A DNA stretch of 64,000 nt from contig BDSL01000182.1 of assembly GCA_003116995.1 (NCBI GenBank), forward strand, positions 36,304 to 100,303. Direction: 5' to 3'. This DNA comes from Yamagishiella unicocca. Taxonomy: Eukaryota > Chlorophyta > Chlorophyceae > Chlamydomonadales > Volvocaceae. Below are positions 22,740 through 33,730 of the stretch, in pieces (within the stretch, counting starts at the first letter, position 1; each line of letters opens with the position of its first letter). The translations under genes and the position numbers were made by a program. Below the pieces are notes generated by a model that saw only the letters and a program-made list of their open reading frames with translations, had not been told where the DNA came from and searched no databases.

Positions 22740-22949
22740 CTAGGCGAGGTTGTGGGTGCCGGTAGTGCCGTAGGTGGTGGTGGTGTCGGAGAACAGGTCC
22801 AGGAAGGTGGTCATGGTGCGGATGGAGGAATAGTTGGTGCTGAGGAACCGTCCGCCGTGCAGGGGAGGGAGCCCCGGGTGGTCTTGTGTCCACACCCTGC
22901 CTATGTCCTCCGCCTCATCGCCATTTCGCCCACCCTCTCCAAATCCATA
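22740..22949 (-). CDS. Possible 3'-terminal exon, unrecognised protein
   Basis: A minus-strand frame open from a TGA at 22950 to a TAG at 22740, without an ATG, so it is not obvious in simple ORF lists. Its composition is strikingly protein-like: VWTQDHPGLPPLHGGRFL, then TNYSSIRTMTTFLDLFSD and a Thr/Gly-rich end before the stop. An AG suitable as a splice acceptor lies at GACATAGGCAG (near 22890). I do not recognise the family. The competing 130-aa minus ORF (22501-22893) in another frame is His/Pro-rich in this part. Confidence 0.35.
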   Translation of the reverse strand, partial: YGFGEGGRNGDEAEDIGRVWTQDHPGLPPLHGGRFLSTNYSSIRTMTTFLDLFSDTTTTYGTTGTHNLA

Positions 22950-23049
22950 TCACCACAAAATAACAACCGCCGCAACCTCCTCACAGGTCCATCTCTTGGC
23001 GGATGTGTACGCCATCCATGGTGCGATCCGCAAGGTCACTCGCTTTGAG

Positions 23050-23830
23050 TAGCTGCGCTATGCTGTAGTCCTGGTGGGAAGAACCAGGGGGCCGCGGCGC
23101 GTTGGGAGACAGTGTGTGCGAGCCGGTCCCTGTAAAGTGCTGCCATGGGCCTTGCACATTCCACAGGTTGCAGGGACGCTGGGGACGGCGAGCAGCGACT
23201 GAGTCGCGGAGTCACAGCTACTGGAGCTATGAGGTGAGGCGGAGGTTAGGCATGGCACGCTAGCGCGTGGCGTATCTCATCAAACGGTTTTGTCAGCTTT
23301 GCAAGGCGCATTCGAATACAGGCTATGCCGTCCGAAACAGCACGTGGGACACACTGCAGCTGTCGCGTGAGTCGGTCCTTACGTAGAGCCACCGTGCAGC
23401 TGGCAGGTCCACGGGCAGAATTGTTGTCGATACACTGTGTGTGTTGCAACGATGACCGTGAGTTACAAGGATTCGACTGGGCAAACGCCAGATGGAAATA
23501 AGGTAGTATAGGGGATTCAGATTCCACAACAGGATGACGGCGTTTTTCAACGCCATTTCCTCTTGAACATTCGTCGGTACCTAAGATTTGTGAGGACACT
23601 GAGCAGCCCAGGGACGAACGGGCAGTCCCATTCCAACTGGTCGAGAGTGGTTTGGTGCAGAGCGCACGGCGGGGCTTTGCCACTGCGTGAACATGTGCAA
23701 GCGTGATGGGCATGTTGGCCCTAGGTGACCAGGACGGATACAGAGAAGGTAGTCCGCGGTGCTGCTGGTTACCTTCGGACTGAGTAGTGAGCAGTCCGGC
23801 CGATGGCAGGATGCACGCTAGGAGTGTCCA
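23050..23830 (+). repeat. Family R repeat, arm 1 of a long inverted repeat
   Basis: The reverse complement of this stretch follows 24135-24690 in order over about 500 bp with many mismatches. Shared blocks include CCAGCGTCCCTGCAACCTG, CCTCCGCCTCACCTCATAGC, CCAGCTGCACGGTGGC and AATGGCGTTGA. Related copies: 30855-31640, 35045-35520 and 38985-39420. The outer half also resembles an insertion in the 31.5-kb copy. Confidence 0.65.
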
Positions 23831-24099
23831 TCATCCAGGTCTGTCCCGTGGTGCCACGCCCCACGGCCCAACGCCATGGTCCTACCGCCACCACCGCCAC
23901 GACCGCCGGCGAGGCTCCTGCGCCGGCCTGCTGACACCTTGGGCTTTCGTACCTGCTGTGAGAGTCGGTCACCGCTGGCGCCGACACATCTGCGGCGAAA
24001 GGTGTCCTTGATTGGCGGTGTCCACGCTGACGACATAGTCCGGCCCGCGGAGGTCATGCCAACGATGCGTGACGTGTGCATGTAAACGTTGAGCCCGAC

Positions 24100-24690
24100 A
24101 GGGTGATCTAGGGTGCACGTTTGGGTATGTATTATGTGCCGTACGCTTCGCACCAAGCCGTTCCAGGCATTGCAGAAGCGGGATGCACCTTCGTCCCCGG
24201 ACCGCCCGTTTGTCCCGGGACTGCCCGGCGTCCTCACGAATCTCCATCCCCACCGGTCAATGTTCCAGAGTAAATGGCGTTGATAAACACCGTCGTCCCG
24301 TTGTGTAGTCTGGGTCCCTCCCACCTGATTTCCACCTGGCGCTTGCCCAGTCGAACCTTGCAACTCACGACGATCCTGGTCCCAACCCATTTGTATCGAA
24401 GACGATGCTGCCCTTAGGTCTGCCAGCTGCACGGTGGCGCCACGTAAGGACCGACTCACACGACAGCTGAAGGGTGTCCCACGTGATGCTTCATTCGGAC
24501 CACATAGCCCACACTCAACTGCGCCTCAAAGCTGGCGAAAGCATCTGATAGGGTAAGCCACGCGCTAGCATACCATGCCCATCCTCCGCCTCACCTCATA
24601 GCTCCAGTAGCTGTGAGTCCACAATCCAATCGCTGCTCTCACCGACCCCAGCGTCCCTGCAACCTGCTTGCACAGGGAATGTGGGGCATG
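24100..24690 (-). repeat. Family R repeat, arm 2 of the inverted repeat
   Basis: Inverted partner of 23137-23660. The arms are separated by about 470 bp that include a CCGTGGTGCCACGCCCCACGG palindrome near 23847. The minus ORF 23818-24459 (213 aa) crosses it and shares the string DDGVYQRH in frame with the copies at 31 and 35 kb. Confidence 0.65.
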
Positions 24691-25333
24691 TGATCAGTGT
24701 ACACACAGGTTCGACCCACCTCCAACGCGGCGTGACAGCCTGGCGAAGCAAGGCATGTCGGCACCATTGTGTGCAAGTTTATAATCCATTGGCAGAACAT
24801 AGTTTATTCATTAGCAGCACATGGCTGGGCGCTGCCTGTGCCTGGGGAGCTAGGCGATGTAGGCTTGATCCTGTCCAATCGCTTGTTGTGCAAGAGCACT
24901 GAAGACGCTTGCTGAAGAAAACGAATGCGACAAACGATATAATGTACCAGCGGTACTAGGTGATGCGTCACCAGCACCTTCAAGCTCGCAAGCTTGACGT
25001 TGACTGCGCCTAGTATGCGCTTAGTGTCCAGAAGGAAGAAAAAAATAAATGGATGACAATTCCGTTCACATGCACATCATATGCCGTCATAGAGGTCAAC
25101 GTCCGGGATAAGTCTAGCTGGCGTACCCAATGCCGTACCAAGAACTCGTGCCGTTGTGAATCCGGATGAGCACCGACAGCAGGTTTAGGGTCTGAGAGAC
25201 CAGAGCCGCCCTGCACCCAACACCGACGTATGATTCCCTCTATGCGAGGCGTGCAGCCCGTGCTCATACGTTTCACCCAGGGTGATCCCCTGATGTCACC
25301 GTCACTGTCACTATATGGTGCAGAACCCGCCAG
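24691..25333. other. Right end of the duplicated block, no gene seen
   Basis: Recurs at 63395-64000 and, diverged, at 31750-32184 plus 33740-33950 in block B. No convincing coding frame. Confidence 0.45.
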
Positions 25334-25812
25334 ACTGCGCTCGGGCAGGCTGGGTGGCAGCACTTGACGGGGCTCGCAGCCGGTGACAGGCGATCAAAAG
25401 CATCAGAAACTGAAATGCTTGGCAACAAGCACACACACGTGCGTGCGCAACACCAGCGACAGCACGCATATGGAATCTCGTCGCGCCGACCCCGAGCTCG
25501 TCTTTCACTACTTATCTGGGTAGAGTTTACGGCAAACAAGCTGCGACTACCCCCAACCAATACCCAGCAGCAAACCGCGCCCCGCAACCAAAACCACGAC
25601 TACTTGCGACCGATGCCGTACGCTCGGGAATCCTCAGGTTGCGTGCTGGCGCAAACCCGTCCTTCCTCGACCATCGACCTGTCTCGCTCCGGTCCGCTTT
25701 CGGCCCTCCCGGCTGCCCACTCCCAAATCCTTTCTACTTGTCTTCCAAGTGCTGACCCACGGGTTGGCCCTCACTCCCCCACGCGTCGTGGCAGCTGCAC
25801 CAGGCTGTTGTA
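25334..25812. repeat. About 479-bp insertion relative to the block B copy
   Basis: The block B copy passes directly from GAACCCGCCAG to CTGGGGCCGGAAC (33950-33965), whereas here about 479 bp intervene. Part of it (25530-25640) matches 35415-35515, so it is at least partly family R sequence. Whether copy 2 has it cannot be seen, because the window ends before this point. Confidence 0.5.
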
Positions 25813-26040
25813 CTGGGGCCGGAACATGCTGCGGACGATGAGGCCCAACAGGACCCGCTCACCGCCCGATGACGTCAGCGCCTCCCGCGCGGTGCCGTGC
25901 ATCAGGTGGCTCCAGCCGTGCGCCGCGACGCCGGCTGCCAGCGCCACCCGGGCGCTGATGGAGCGGGTGGCCTCCAGCCGGGAGTACGTCAGGCCTGGAG
26001 CGAGGGTGAAGAGGGAATCCGTGTGTGGGCGGCGGAAGGG
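25813..26040 (-). pseudogene. Shared coding-like block, unrecognised
   Basis: Recurs at 33957-34184. On the minus strand it reads ALAAGVAAHGWSHLMHGTAR followed by LTSSGGERVLLGL, in the same frame in both copies. The plus strand is also open in both. Homology ends at 26040, beyond which the two copies differ. Confidence 0.3.
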
Positions 26041-26242
26041 GAGCTACATAAAAGAACTGTTGATTCGACATGGGAATTGTAGTGGGTGCATAGCCTTTGG
26101 ACACCTGGGCGGGCGCGCGTGCTAGGGTGGACGGCCACAAAAACGAATGCGACGACGTCTTGCCAGCCGCTCCTGCCTGTCCACGTGGCTCCCCCCCTGA
26201 TGCTAATGGTGGTCAGCTAGGATACGACCTTTCTCCTCACAG

Positions 26243-28581
26243 GGCTTCGCGCTGAACACGGCGCGGCTTCGGCCGACGAGCGCCCCCACGCTGTACGCGC
26301 AGGTGGGCTCCACCGCAATACCCCGGGGAGCAGAAGCTGCAGACCACCTTCCAAAGCACACCTCCGTCCAATTTGGGCCGTCTGGGCTAGTGCCCCCTGG
26401 GTGGTCGTTGCCGCTGTTCGGAGCCGTTCTTGATCGTATCTCAGTCTTGATCGCCTTGTGTTTCTGGGACCCAGCGTAAGGGTTGCTGCTACTAATACTG
26501 TTCTTCCGCAAACAGTGCACTGATCGTTCTTGGTTGGGCCTAAAAGCGCCAGCGCCGACTACTACAAGGAGGATGAACTAGGGGAGGTGCTAAAGCAGGT
26601 AGACAGCGGGGTGGGGCGGAACGAGAAGTGCGGGAGCAGCCTTAGAAGCAAGCTGCTCTGGCAGCAGAGGCACCTGCGTTTGTCTCCCTGGTCGTCGCGG
26701 AAAAGCAACGTAGGTTGCACTGACGGTAAAGGCGCGAGCAGCCGCTGTTCGCACGCCGCCTGCTATCCCGCAATTGTTGCCTGTGGCCCCTAAAGCTGTT
26801 CTGCCTGCTCCAACTGTCAAGAATCGATCTCAACCACGGAAGCCATCATGATGCCATGTTGGTTTGTTCGTTAGGGCCATGGACTGCGTCAGGAGCAGGA
26901 TGCGTTATGCAAGTACGGGTTCGGAGGGATTATTATCGAGTTTTCATAGTTATTTCAAAGGTCTGCGAAGAGGAACTGCATGACGGTGCCGATTAAAAGC
27001 CGGAAGGCCAACCGTACTGTAGATAGGGGATAGCTCTAGTTAAGGCTAAAGCTCTAATATCAAAAGCAAATGAATCATAAAATGTGACGCCTGCCTGCCC
27101 TCTCTCGGCTTGTGGAAGAAGCAGAAGACAGCGCAAGAACACAGACGTATTGCATATTCAGCTGTTACATGTCGCTGCCTGTATCTTGGAGCAAGATGGG
27201 GAAGGACAGCACCACTATGGTGGTATGCAGGAGGCTACAGCAACAGGTTGCCGTGCTGGTGCCGATGGACGGTAGGATGGCGCGAAAGGCAACCGCATAC
27301 CAGCAAAATGAGTTGCTGCGCAAGGACCTGGGTCTCAGCACGTAGTCGATGTCAATCAACGCCAGCGATGAGGTCCTGCTGGTCCCAAAGGTAATCAAGG
27401 CCCCACTCGTGGTTGCTATTCGGTAAAACGGTGCTTCCACGAGCGGAATACTGTAGGGTGAGGGAGGGGGACAAAGCTTAGCATGGGATGACCGGCTAAG
27501 GGAAAAGGGGGCCTAGGAGGCACTCGACGGCATGGGTAGGTCGTATGGGTGGAGGGAGGGCTCCCATCGCTGCGCTGCGCTTTACGCCATCATGATTCCA
27601 CACGGGGTCGCCCGTTGTATGTGCTCTGGGCGTGTGTTCCAAGCTTGCAAAACTCGTTGACGGTGGCCACCGCCCACTAACTCCGCGCTGCAAAGGACGT
27701 GCTGTCTCCCCCTTTCCCCAGGCGTCTCGCACGTAAGCCGAAGCTGGGACTTCAGCAAGCTGCGCGCGAGTTGCCTGTTTGTCGAGGTGCGCGACAAGCC
27801 CGCAGGGCAGGCTATGTGGTGTGCACGGCGCTTGGCGGGGTTGCGGGGCGGGAGCGCTGGGTTGGGCTGGTCCCACCCCGGCAGGACGGCTTCGGGGTAT
27901 GAGTTGGCACGAGGGGAGGAGGTAGGGTTGGCTCCAGGGAGCGGGTGCTGGCCCCGCATTCGCAGTCGGTTGCGAAGTAAACAGCCCGGACATCGTTGCG
28001 GCTGGACTGACGGGTCGCGGGGCCCTCGGGGAAATCCGCTAGCCGAACGCGCTGCATCGCTGCACGATGCAAGCGCGCTGCGTCTCTCCGTGACCTGCAC
28101 CCTTTGCTCCCCGGATCCCACTCATCCCCTACCCCTGCACTCCCGAGCTGCTCCAACTGCCGTACGTGTCCCCGCTCGTCCGCAGATCGCTCGCCGCCGT
28201 AAGGCCCACCAAGAGAAGCACCCCGACGCAAAGGTACGACCCGTGCCTCTGCTCCACACTGTCGTACACGTCACGACATACTTCGGTACTAAGCCGTCCG
28301 CCGTACCATGTTGCCCGCGAAGCGCCTCCCCTCTCGTTCCCGGTGTCTGTTCTTACTGTATTATGGGCCCGGGCGGAGGGCCGCCGCCGCCGGTAGCCGC
28401 TTGCTGTCGCCTGACGGGCTTTAAAAAACAAGAAAAAAGCCACCTGGCGAAGGCTTTTCCCAGCCGTCCAGACCACCTTTCGTGACCGCCTTCTCCTCCG
28501 AAGCCTTTTGGGTTCTGCTGCCGGCCGCTCTACTTGAGCTGCCCTTTTATGCCCCGGTGCCCACTCCTGCCACCGCTGAAG
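26243..28581 (+). CDS. Exon-like fragments of a spliced gene, unrecognised
   Basis: Five short segments have good splice borders and protein-like translations: 26243-26302 (GFALNTARLRPTSAPTLYA, CTCACAG before, GTGGGC after); 26553-26598 (ADYYKEDELGEVLKQ, GTAGAC after); 27722-27786 (SWDFSKLRASCLFVE, CCCCAG before, GTGCGC after); 28186-28233 (IARRRKAHQEKHPDAK, CCGCAG before, GTACGA after); 28464-28581 (PPFVTAFSSEAFWVLL onward, hydrophobic, GTACGA after). The last three join without a phase break. The first two do not join directly, and repeat blocks (26370-26545, 26935-27440) lie between them, so the gene is probably disrupted. No family recognised. Confidence 0.35.
26370..26545 (+). repeat. 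Block shared with 3805-4640, holding the empty site
   Basis: Matches 3805-3918 joined directly to 4581-4645, without the 654-bp family E element in between. It is the pre-insertion form of that locus. Confidence 0.75.
26935..27440 (+). pseudogene. Family H remnant, block B copy
   Basis: In-frame partner of 21255-22010. Here the upstream part is in frame (SWSKMGKDSTTMVV leading into the QQQVAVL stretch), but an in-frame TAG after DLGLST (about 27343) interrupts it. The two copies are broken at different places, so neither is the intact source. Confidence 0.45.
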
Positions 28582-29059
28582 GTACGACAAGGAGCAGGGC
28601 CAGGGGGCGCTGCGTGAGGCGGTGCCGGCCACTTGTACACGGGCCTGCCCGGGCCAGGATCGCCCTCCCTGGAGCCGGCCTCAAACCTGCATTAGGACCC
28701 GGCTCCAGGGCCAGGCCTCTGCCGGCGAAGTCGCCGGCAGCGGTGGCGGCGTCAGCACGGACGGAGCAGGCTTAGCGGGGCCCAGAAGGAGTAGAAGGCG
28801 GGGGCGGGCCGCTCAGGAACGGGACGGTTGCTGCGCTGGATGAGCTGCAGCAGCACCACCACCAATGCAGCAGTGCTGAGGAGGCCGACGCCGCGCTCGC
28901 TGGGCCTGCCAGGGAAGGCAGGAGCGTGAGGAGCTGGAGGGGGACGAGCGCAGCGGCGAGGCTGGCGCAGACGGTGGTGATGACATCAGCGCAAACATGG
29001 CAGCGAGAGGGGCCGGCAGGAGGACAGCAAGCGGGGCGCGCGCCCCTTGTCGTTCCTCC
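28582..29059. other. GC-rich stretch, no gene assigned
   Basis: Follows the last exon-like segment. Frames on both strands are Ala/Ser-rich and uninformative. Nothing recognised. Confidence 0.35.
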
Positions 29060-29600
29060 CGTATTGACCTCCAGGATTGTGCCGTCCACCGTTGGGTGGT
29101 GGTGGGGTTTGGGGCTCTCCTTCGGAGCTTTGCACCGTTAGGGCTTCCCCGGAAGGTTTGGGCCGCTGTGCAGCCTCGGCACCCCTTCTCGTGGGTTGTT
29201 AATGATCGCCTCGTGCGTGAGGGCGCGGGCGACATGAGTGTGGGGTCGTAATCGGCACCTGCTGTGTGGTGAAAGCTTTTCCCCTTCTTCTCGTCCCCTG
29301 GTGGACGTGTCCTGCTCGGGGCTTGTGGTTTCTGGGATTAGGGGTGGGCAGTTGTTCTGGTTGCATCGTGGCGGCGCTCCGGTTGCGGGTCTGCTAGGTG
29401 TGTTAGTGGTCGATTGCTGATAGGGGAGTCATAGAACGCAATTTCCCCTGGGGTGCTGGCTGCTGCTGTTTTTGACTCTAGACTGTTGACTGGTGTCTTA
29501 ATGGTTTGCCATTCATGCGGTGCGGCTGGATTCCTGTCTCTTTCGTCTCCCTCATTGTGCGGCGATGTGCCCGGTGGTTCTGGTTTTGGTGTGAAGCCGG
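29060..29600 (+). mobile_element. Family E retroelement fragment
   Basis: Aligns with the minus strand of 3923-4576, including the protein-level motif LLRSFAPLGLPRK...PRHPF, a TAA-terminated frame (28997-29251) and the shared GATAGGGGAG and CCCCTGGGGTGCTGGCTG blocks. The GGCGATGTGCCCGGTGG core follows at 29571, after which the family 3' end is lost. Both ends are degraded. Confidence 0.55.
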
Positions 29601-29765
29601 TAGGAGTTGCCTAACTTTCATCAGTGTACATGGCGCTTGCAGCCTTGCACCATACCTGGTCCAGGCAGACGAGGAAGGTAACATAAATATTATCCAAGGG
29701 TCTTGACTCCGATAGGTTGGGTCATGTGGTCGCTCCGACCCCCAATTTAAAGCCGAGGGATGGCT

Positions 29766-29870
29766 GCAGTAACTGTTACAGTGGGCCCCAGACCAGAAGG
29801 TAGAGCCATCGGGCGCATCGCCTGACAAACTGAAAGAGACGCACGAAGAAGATAGCAGCGGCACCTACCA
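29766..29870 (-). mobile_element. Family E 3'-end fragment
   Basis: Read on the minus strand: TCAGGCGATGCGCCCGATGG, CTACCTTCTG, GGTCTGGGGCCCACTGTAAC, then AGTTACTGCAG. Short, 5'-truncated copy. Confidence 0.6.
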
Positions 29871-30854
29871 CCCAGATATGATGCACCGCCACCGCCACAT
29901 AGAGACACCACCACCCCCCGCACATGGGAGTTGGGAACCTCCTCATCCGTGAGCCGCCACCACCCCTCCTTGTAGAAGTTGCACAAGTCCTAACGCATCC
30001 CCTGCCACAGCCGCCGGAACGCGCCTTGCAGTGCAGGCATTACCAAGTGTAGGTCGGAGGCCACCCCTGCCCGTCCTCGCAGCGTCTCTCGAACAAACAG
30101 GTCATGCGCGGCCGCGTGAACCGCCACCCTTTCAGACAGTTGCACAAGCGCAGCCACTCGCACTGACATACTCCAAACCGGAACAGGCGGCCAACCCTCA
30201 AGCCGCCACCCGATGGCTGGCTTCGCTCAAATTGTGATCCTTTTTCGTCTTACTTTCGATACTTGCCTGCTCATTGCTTGGCTGGCTAGCTGAGAGGCTG
30301 GTTGACTGGCTGGCGTGCTGATTGACTGCCGTGGTGTCGTACACGCCTCAGCCGCGCTGCCGCTGCGCCGCCGCACGATAATCCACGTGCACCTACGTCC
30401 TACGGAAGGCAGGTGGCAGCGGCGGCAAGGGGGTGAAAACACAACTTGGCACCCGTAGTACGCCAAGGAAACGAAATGCTGTGAGGGGACCGCCCAGTTG
30501 GCGTGCCTAAACCAAAACCTCGCAGCGGCGGCGATCCCATTGTCGTACAGCAGTCCAAGCAGCGCCTCAGCCGCGCTGCCGCTGCGCCGCCGCAGGTGGA
30601 CGCATACGATCGCGCCCTCCCCGCCCTACCACGATCGCGCCCTCCCTCGAGCCCTACCACGAGCGAGGGCCCCCGCTCGCTGCTGGTGCCAAGTGTTGCG
30701 CCAGCACCCTACCCGTTGCAGCTAGGTAGCCCTCACGGCGGTTGAAGATGACGTGGGCCTGGTCTGCTACGGGGTCCGGGGACATATGGGGAAGGTCGGC
30801 ACTAGCATCACAATCGTCTTGCAAGTCGTCGCAACCGCTGCTAGCTGATGACGC
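29871..30854. other. No gene seen; contains a 31-bp direct repeat
   Basis: A perfect 31-bp repeat beginning GCCTCAGCCGCGCTGCCGCT occurs at 30345-30375 and 30564-30594. ACCACGATCGCGCCCTCC-type repeats lie at 30620-30665. No convincing gene. Confidence 0.5.
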
Positions 30855-32184
30855 CAGGTCTGTCCCGTGGTGCCACGCCCCACGGCCCAATGCCATCGTC
30901 CTACCGCAACGATGCTTGACGTGTGCATGTAAACGTTGAGCCCGACAGGGTGATCTAAGGTGCACGTTTGGGTATGTATTATGTGCCGTACGCTCCGCAC
31001 CAAGCCGTTCCAGGCGTTGCAGAAGCGGGATGCACCTTCGTCCCCGGACCGCCCGTTTGTCCCGGGACTGCCCGGCGTCCTCACGAATCTCCATCCCCAC
31101 CGATCAATGTTCCAGAGTAAATGGCGTTGATAAACACCGTCATCCCGTTGTGTAGTCTGGGACCCTCCCACCTGATTTCCACCTGGCGCTTGCCCAGTCG
31201 AACCTTGCAACTCACGACGATCCTGGTCCCAACCCATTTGTATCGAAGACGATGCTGCCCTTAGGTCTGCCAGCTGCACGGTGGCGCCACGTAAGGACCG
31301 ACTCACACGACAGCTGAAGGGTGTCCCACGTGATGCTTCATTCGGACCACATAGCCCACACTCAACTGCGCCTCAAAGCTGGCGAAAGCGTTTGATAGGG
31401 TACGCCACGCGCTAGCATACCATGCCCATCCTCCGCCTCACCTCATAGCTCCAGTAGCTGTGAGTCCACAATCCAGTCGCCGCTTTCACCGACCCCAGCG
31501 TCCCTGCAACCTGCTTGCACAGGGAATGTGCAAGGCCCATGCATGGCAGCAGTGGGACTGGTTCGCACACACGTCCTCCTAACGTTCAGTGGCCCCCGAT
31601 TTCTTCCGACCAGGACCATAGCTCAGCGCAGCTACCCAAAGCGAGCAACTACCCCCTGGTCCACCGCTGCTGCATGATACCCCGTCACGGCTGCTACGTG
31701 CCAAGCTCCGTCGCACCGCTACTCATCTGCTTGCTTCGCTTCCCCAAGCTCTCTGTGGGGCATGTGATCAGTGTACACACAGGTTCGACCCACTTCCAAC
31801 CCAGCGTGACGGCCTGGCGAAGCAAGGCATGTCGGCACCATTGTGTGCAAGCTTTTAATCCATTGGCAGAACATAGTTCATTCGTTAGGAGCACATGGCT
31901 GGACGCTGCCTGTGCCTGGGGAACTAGACTTGATCCTGCCCAATCGCTTGTTGTGAAGAGCACTGAAAACGCCTGCTGAAGAAAACGAATGCGACAAACG
32001 ATATAATATATCAGCGGTACTAGGTGATGCGTCCACAGCACCTTCAAGCTCGCAAGCTTGACGTTGACTGCGCCTAGTATGCGCTTAGTGTCCAAAAGGA
32101 AGATAAAAATAAATAGATGACCACTCCATTCACATGCACATCATATGCCTCATAGAGCTCAACGTCCAGGATAAGTCTAGCTGG
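30855..32184. repeat. Family R block, third copy, left part
   Basis: Follows 23838-25118 of copy 1 with about 170 bp missing after GTCCTACCGC (30905) and about 230 bp extra at 31528-31757. The extra stretch is the inverse of sequence around 23000-23160. The block continues after the LINE at 33731-34184. Confidence 0.75.
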
Positions 32185-33730
32185 TTACGATTTACGATTT
32201 ACGATTTATTACATGTCGTACTGGCTCGCGCCAGTAGCATGCGTCCCCCCATAACGGACGTCCGTCAAAGGGCGCACTTCTAGAACTAATACTAGAAAAT
32301 CGGGATTATTCCCTTAATGACTCTGTCCGCGCCCTCTGTATCTGAGCCAAAAGGTTGCCTAGTTTCACCTGATCCCACGTAGTCATCACCACTTGCATAT
32401 CCTGTCCAGTAGGAAAATCTACAGCTCGTCTGAGGGGCTCATACACGGGACACTCCATAAGAACATGAAACTCGTCTTCTACCATATCCCCGCGGCACAC
32501 TCGGCACGTTCTCTCAACGCGTGGCTTACGCGGCCGACGTGCAAAACGACTTACGTCGAGATCCCAACAGCCGAGACGAAAACGCATCAGCGCCGTGTGA
32601 TGCTTCCGAGGCATACACGCGCGAAGGTGATCAAGCTTCTTTGTATGCGCGTCGGGGGCATATGCAACGCCCATCCAATTCGAGTAGCGACACACTGTTA
32701 CGCCCGGCTTCCCGCGATCACTGTCTCCTGCTGCAAATTCGGGAAAAACCCGCGGATCCATATCAATATCACTCGAGTTCCAGTCGAGCAGCAAACGCCG
32801 CCTGAACTCCTCTAGTACCTTGTCAAACGGGATTTCCAAAGCGGCCTTGGCTTTGTCCACATTACTCGACGTTGCGCTCACATGTTGGCGATAGTCGTAC
32901 CCAAGTGCTCCAAGAATCCGCAGCACCTTACCAGCCCAGAAATATTCATGCTCGCTTGACGAGCGATCCGATTCCAACCATGCAAAAATATCCTCCTCTA
33001 AGACTGCCCGTGCGAGCGTCGAGGGCTGCTTACTCAGGCGCTTCCAAAAACCAAACACTTGCTGTGCCCGAAAGTGATGCAAAGGCAGTTGAGAGGACTC
33101 TGCGAAGAGTTGCCTGTTCGGAGGCAAACTAGCGCCAACTACCCTGCGCAAAAAGATCTTCTGTACCTCGACCATTGGATCCGCCAGAGCTCTTGCAAAT
33201 ACACCTGCCGCACGACCTGTGCTTCGAACCCATTTTTCCCATCTGCCAAGCAGCGCCGCATTCTCCCCCGTCGCTCCTGACCCTCCCCGCTGGTTCCATC
33301 TTTGCCACTCCCTAACCCGCTGTCTACCCTTAGTTCCTAAAACTTCCCAAATAGCGTCTGGTCCCCATACCTCCGCTCCGTACGATAATAAAGGCCTTAT
33401 TTGGGCGTCAAAACAGCGTAGCATAAGATCGGGTGCCCATACGCGATTTAATTCTAACTTACGCATTAAAGCAAAAACTCCCCTGCGACCCACATCGCAT
33501 AGCTCCATTCGGCACGAGTCGAACGAAAAACCTGATCCATATCGCAGTCCAAGATATTTCGAGCGCTCTTTGACTGGTACCGTCTGGCCCGCATAACGCA
33601 ACCCTGCTGCATCACTCAAAAGTGCGTCGTAGGACGTTTGCCTACCGGCGAATACCATCAACTCGCATTTACCCACATTCAAATTCATTCCAAATGCATC
33701 ACAGAATTCCGCTAACCTATCTAGCTGGCG
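32185..33730 (-). mobile_element. 5'-truncated LINE (non-LTR retrotransposon)
   Basis: Minus-strand insertion splitting a family R block. Its 3' end carries a heptamer tail, (ATCGTAA) repeated about three times on the minus strand (32185-32210). TCTAGCTGG stands on both sides (32176-32184 and 33731-33739), and the undisrupted target is seen at 25122-25130. The 5' junction shows an extra TCTAGCTGGCG (33720-33730) that also reads as LINE sequence, so truncation may have used microhomology. Only the C-terminal part of the polyprotein remains. Confidence 0.9.
32306..33720 (-). pseudogene. C-terminal fragment of LINE reverse transcriptase polyprotein
   Basis: An open frame of about 470 residues entering from the truncated 5' end (apparent ATG in the flank at 33775). 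It starts just after the catalytic YADD region: FCDAFGMNLNVGKCELMVF is the usual post-catalytic block, KYLGLRY the next, and LLSYGAEVWG a thumb-region motif. Near the C terminus CRVCRGDMVEDEFHVLMECP forms the Cys/His cluster (C-x2-C ... H-x4-C) found at the end of many LINE ORF2 proteins. Endonuclease and RT catalytic residues are missing, so it cannot move by itself. The frame is intact to its stop, suggesting recent insertion. Confidence 0.9.

Larger units (their letters stand above)
1..25304. repeat. Segmental duplication, copy 1
   Basis: This segment is repeated almost base for base from 41996 onward: base 1 aligns with 41996 and 25304 with the last base of the window. The left edge lies outside the window. 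Differences from copy 2 are few substitutions (for example near 2281, 2549 and 4051), a 1049-bp retroelement absent here, a 4-bp change near 3838, a 4-bp change near 5415, three extra macrosatellite units (4343 bp), a 10-bp difference near 22185 and scattered 1-bp indels. Such identity over about 22-25 kb implies a very recent duplication or two haplotypes placed in tandem by the assembler. Confidence 0.95.

Noticed and set aside
25813..26040. Separate plus-strand ORF 25364-26125 as a gene
   Set aside because: It runs across the boundary of a 479-bp insertion absent from the block B copy, so the frame is not conserved.
32185..33730. LTR retrotransposon
   Set aside because: No long terminal repeats. 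The heptamer tail, short target duplication and C-terminal Cys/His cluster fit a LINE.
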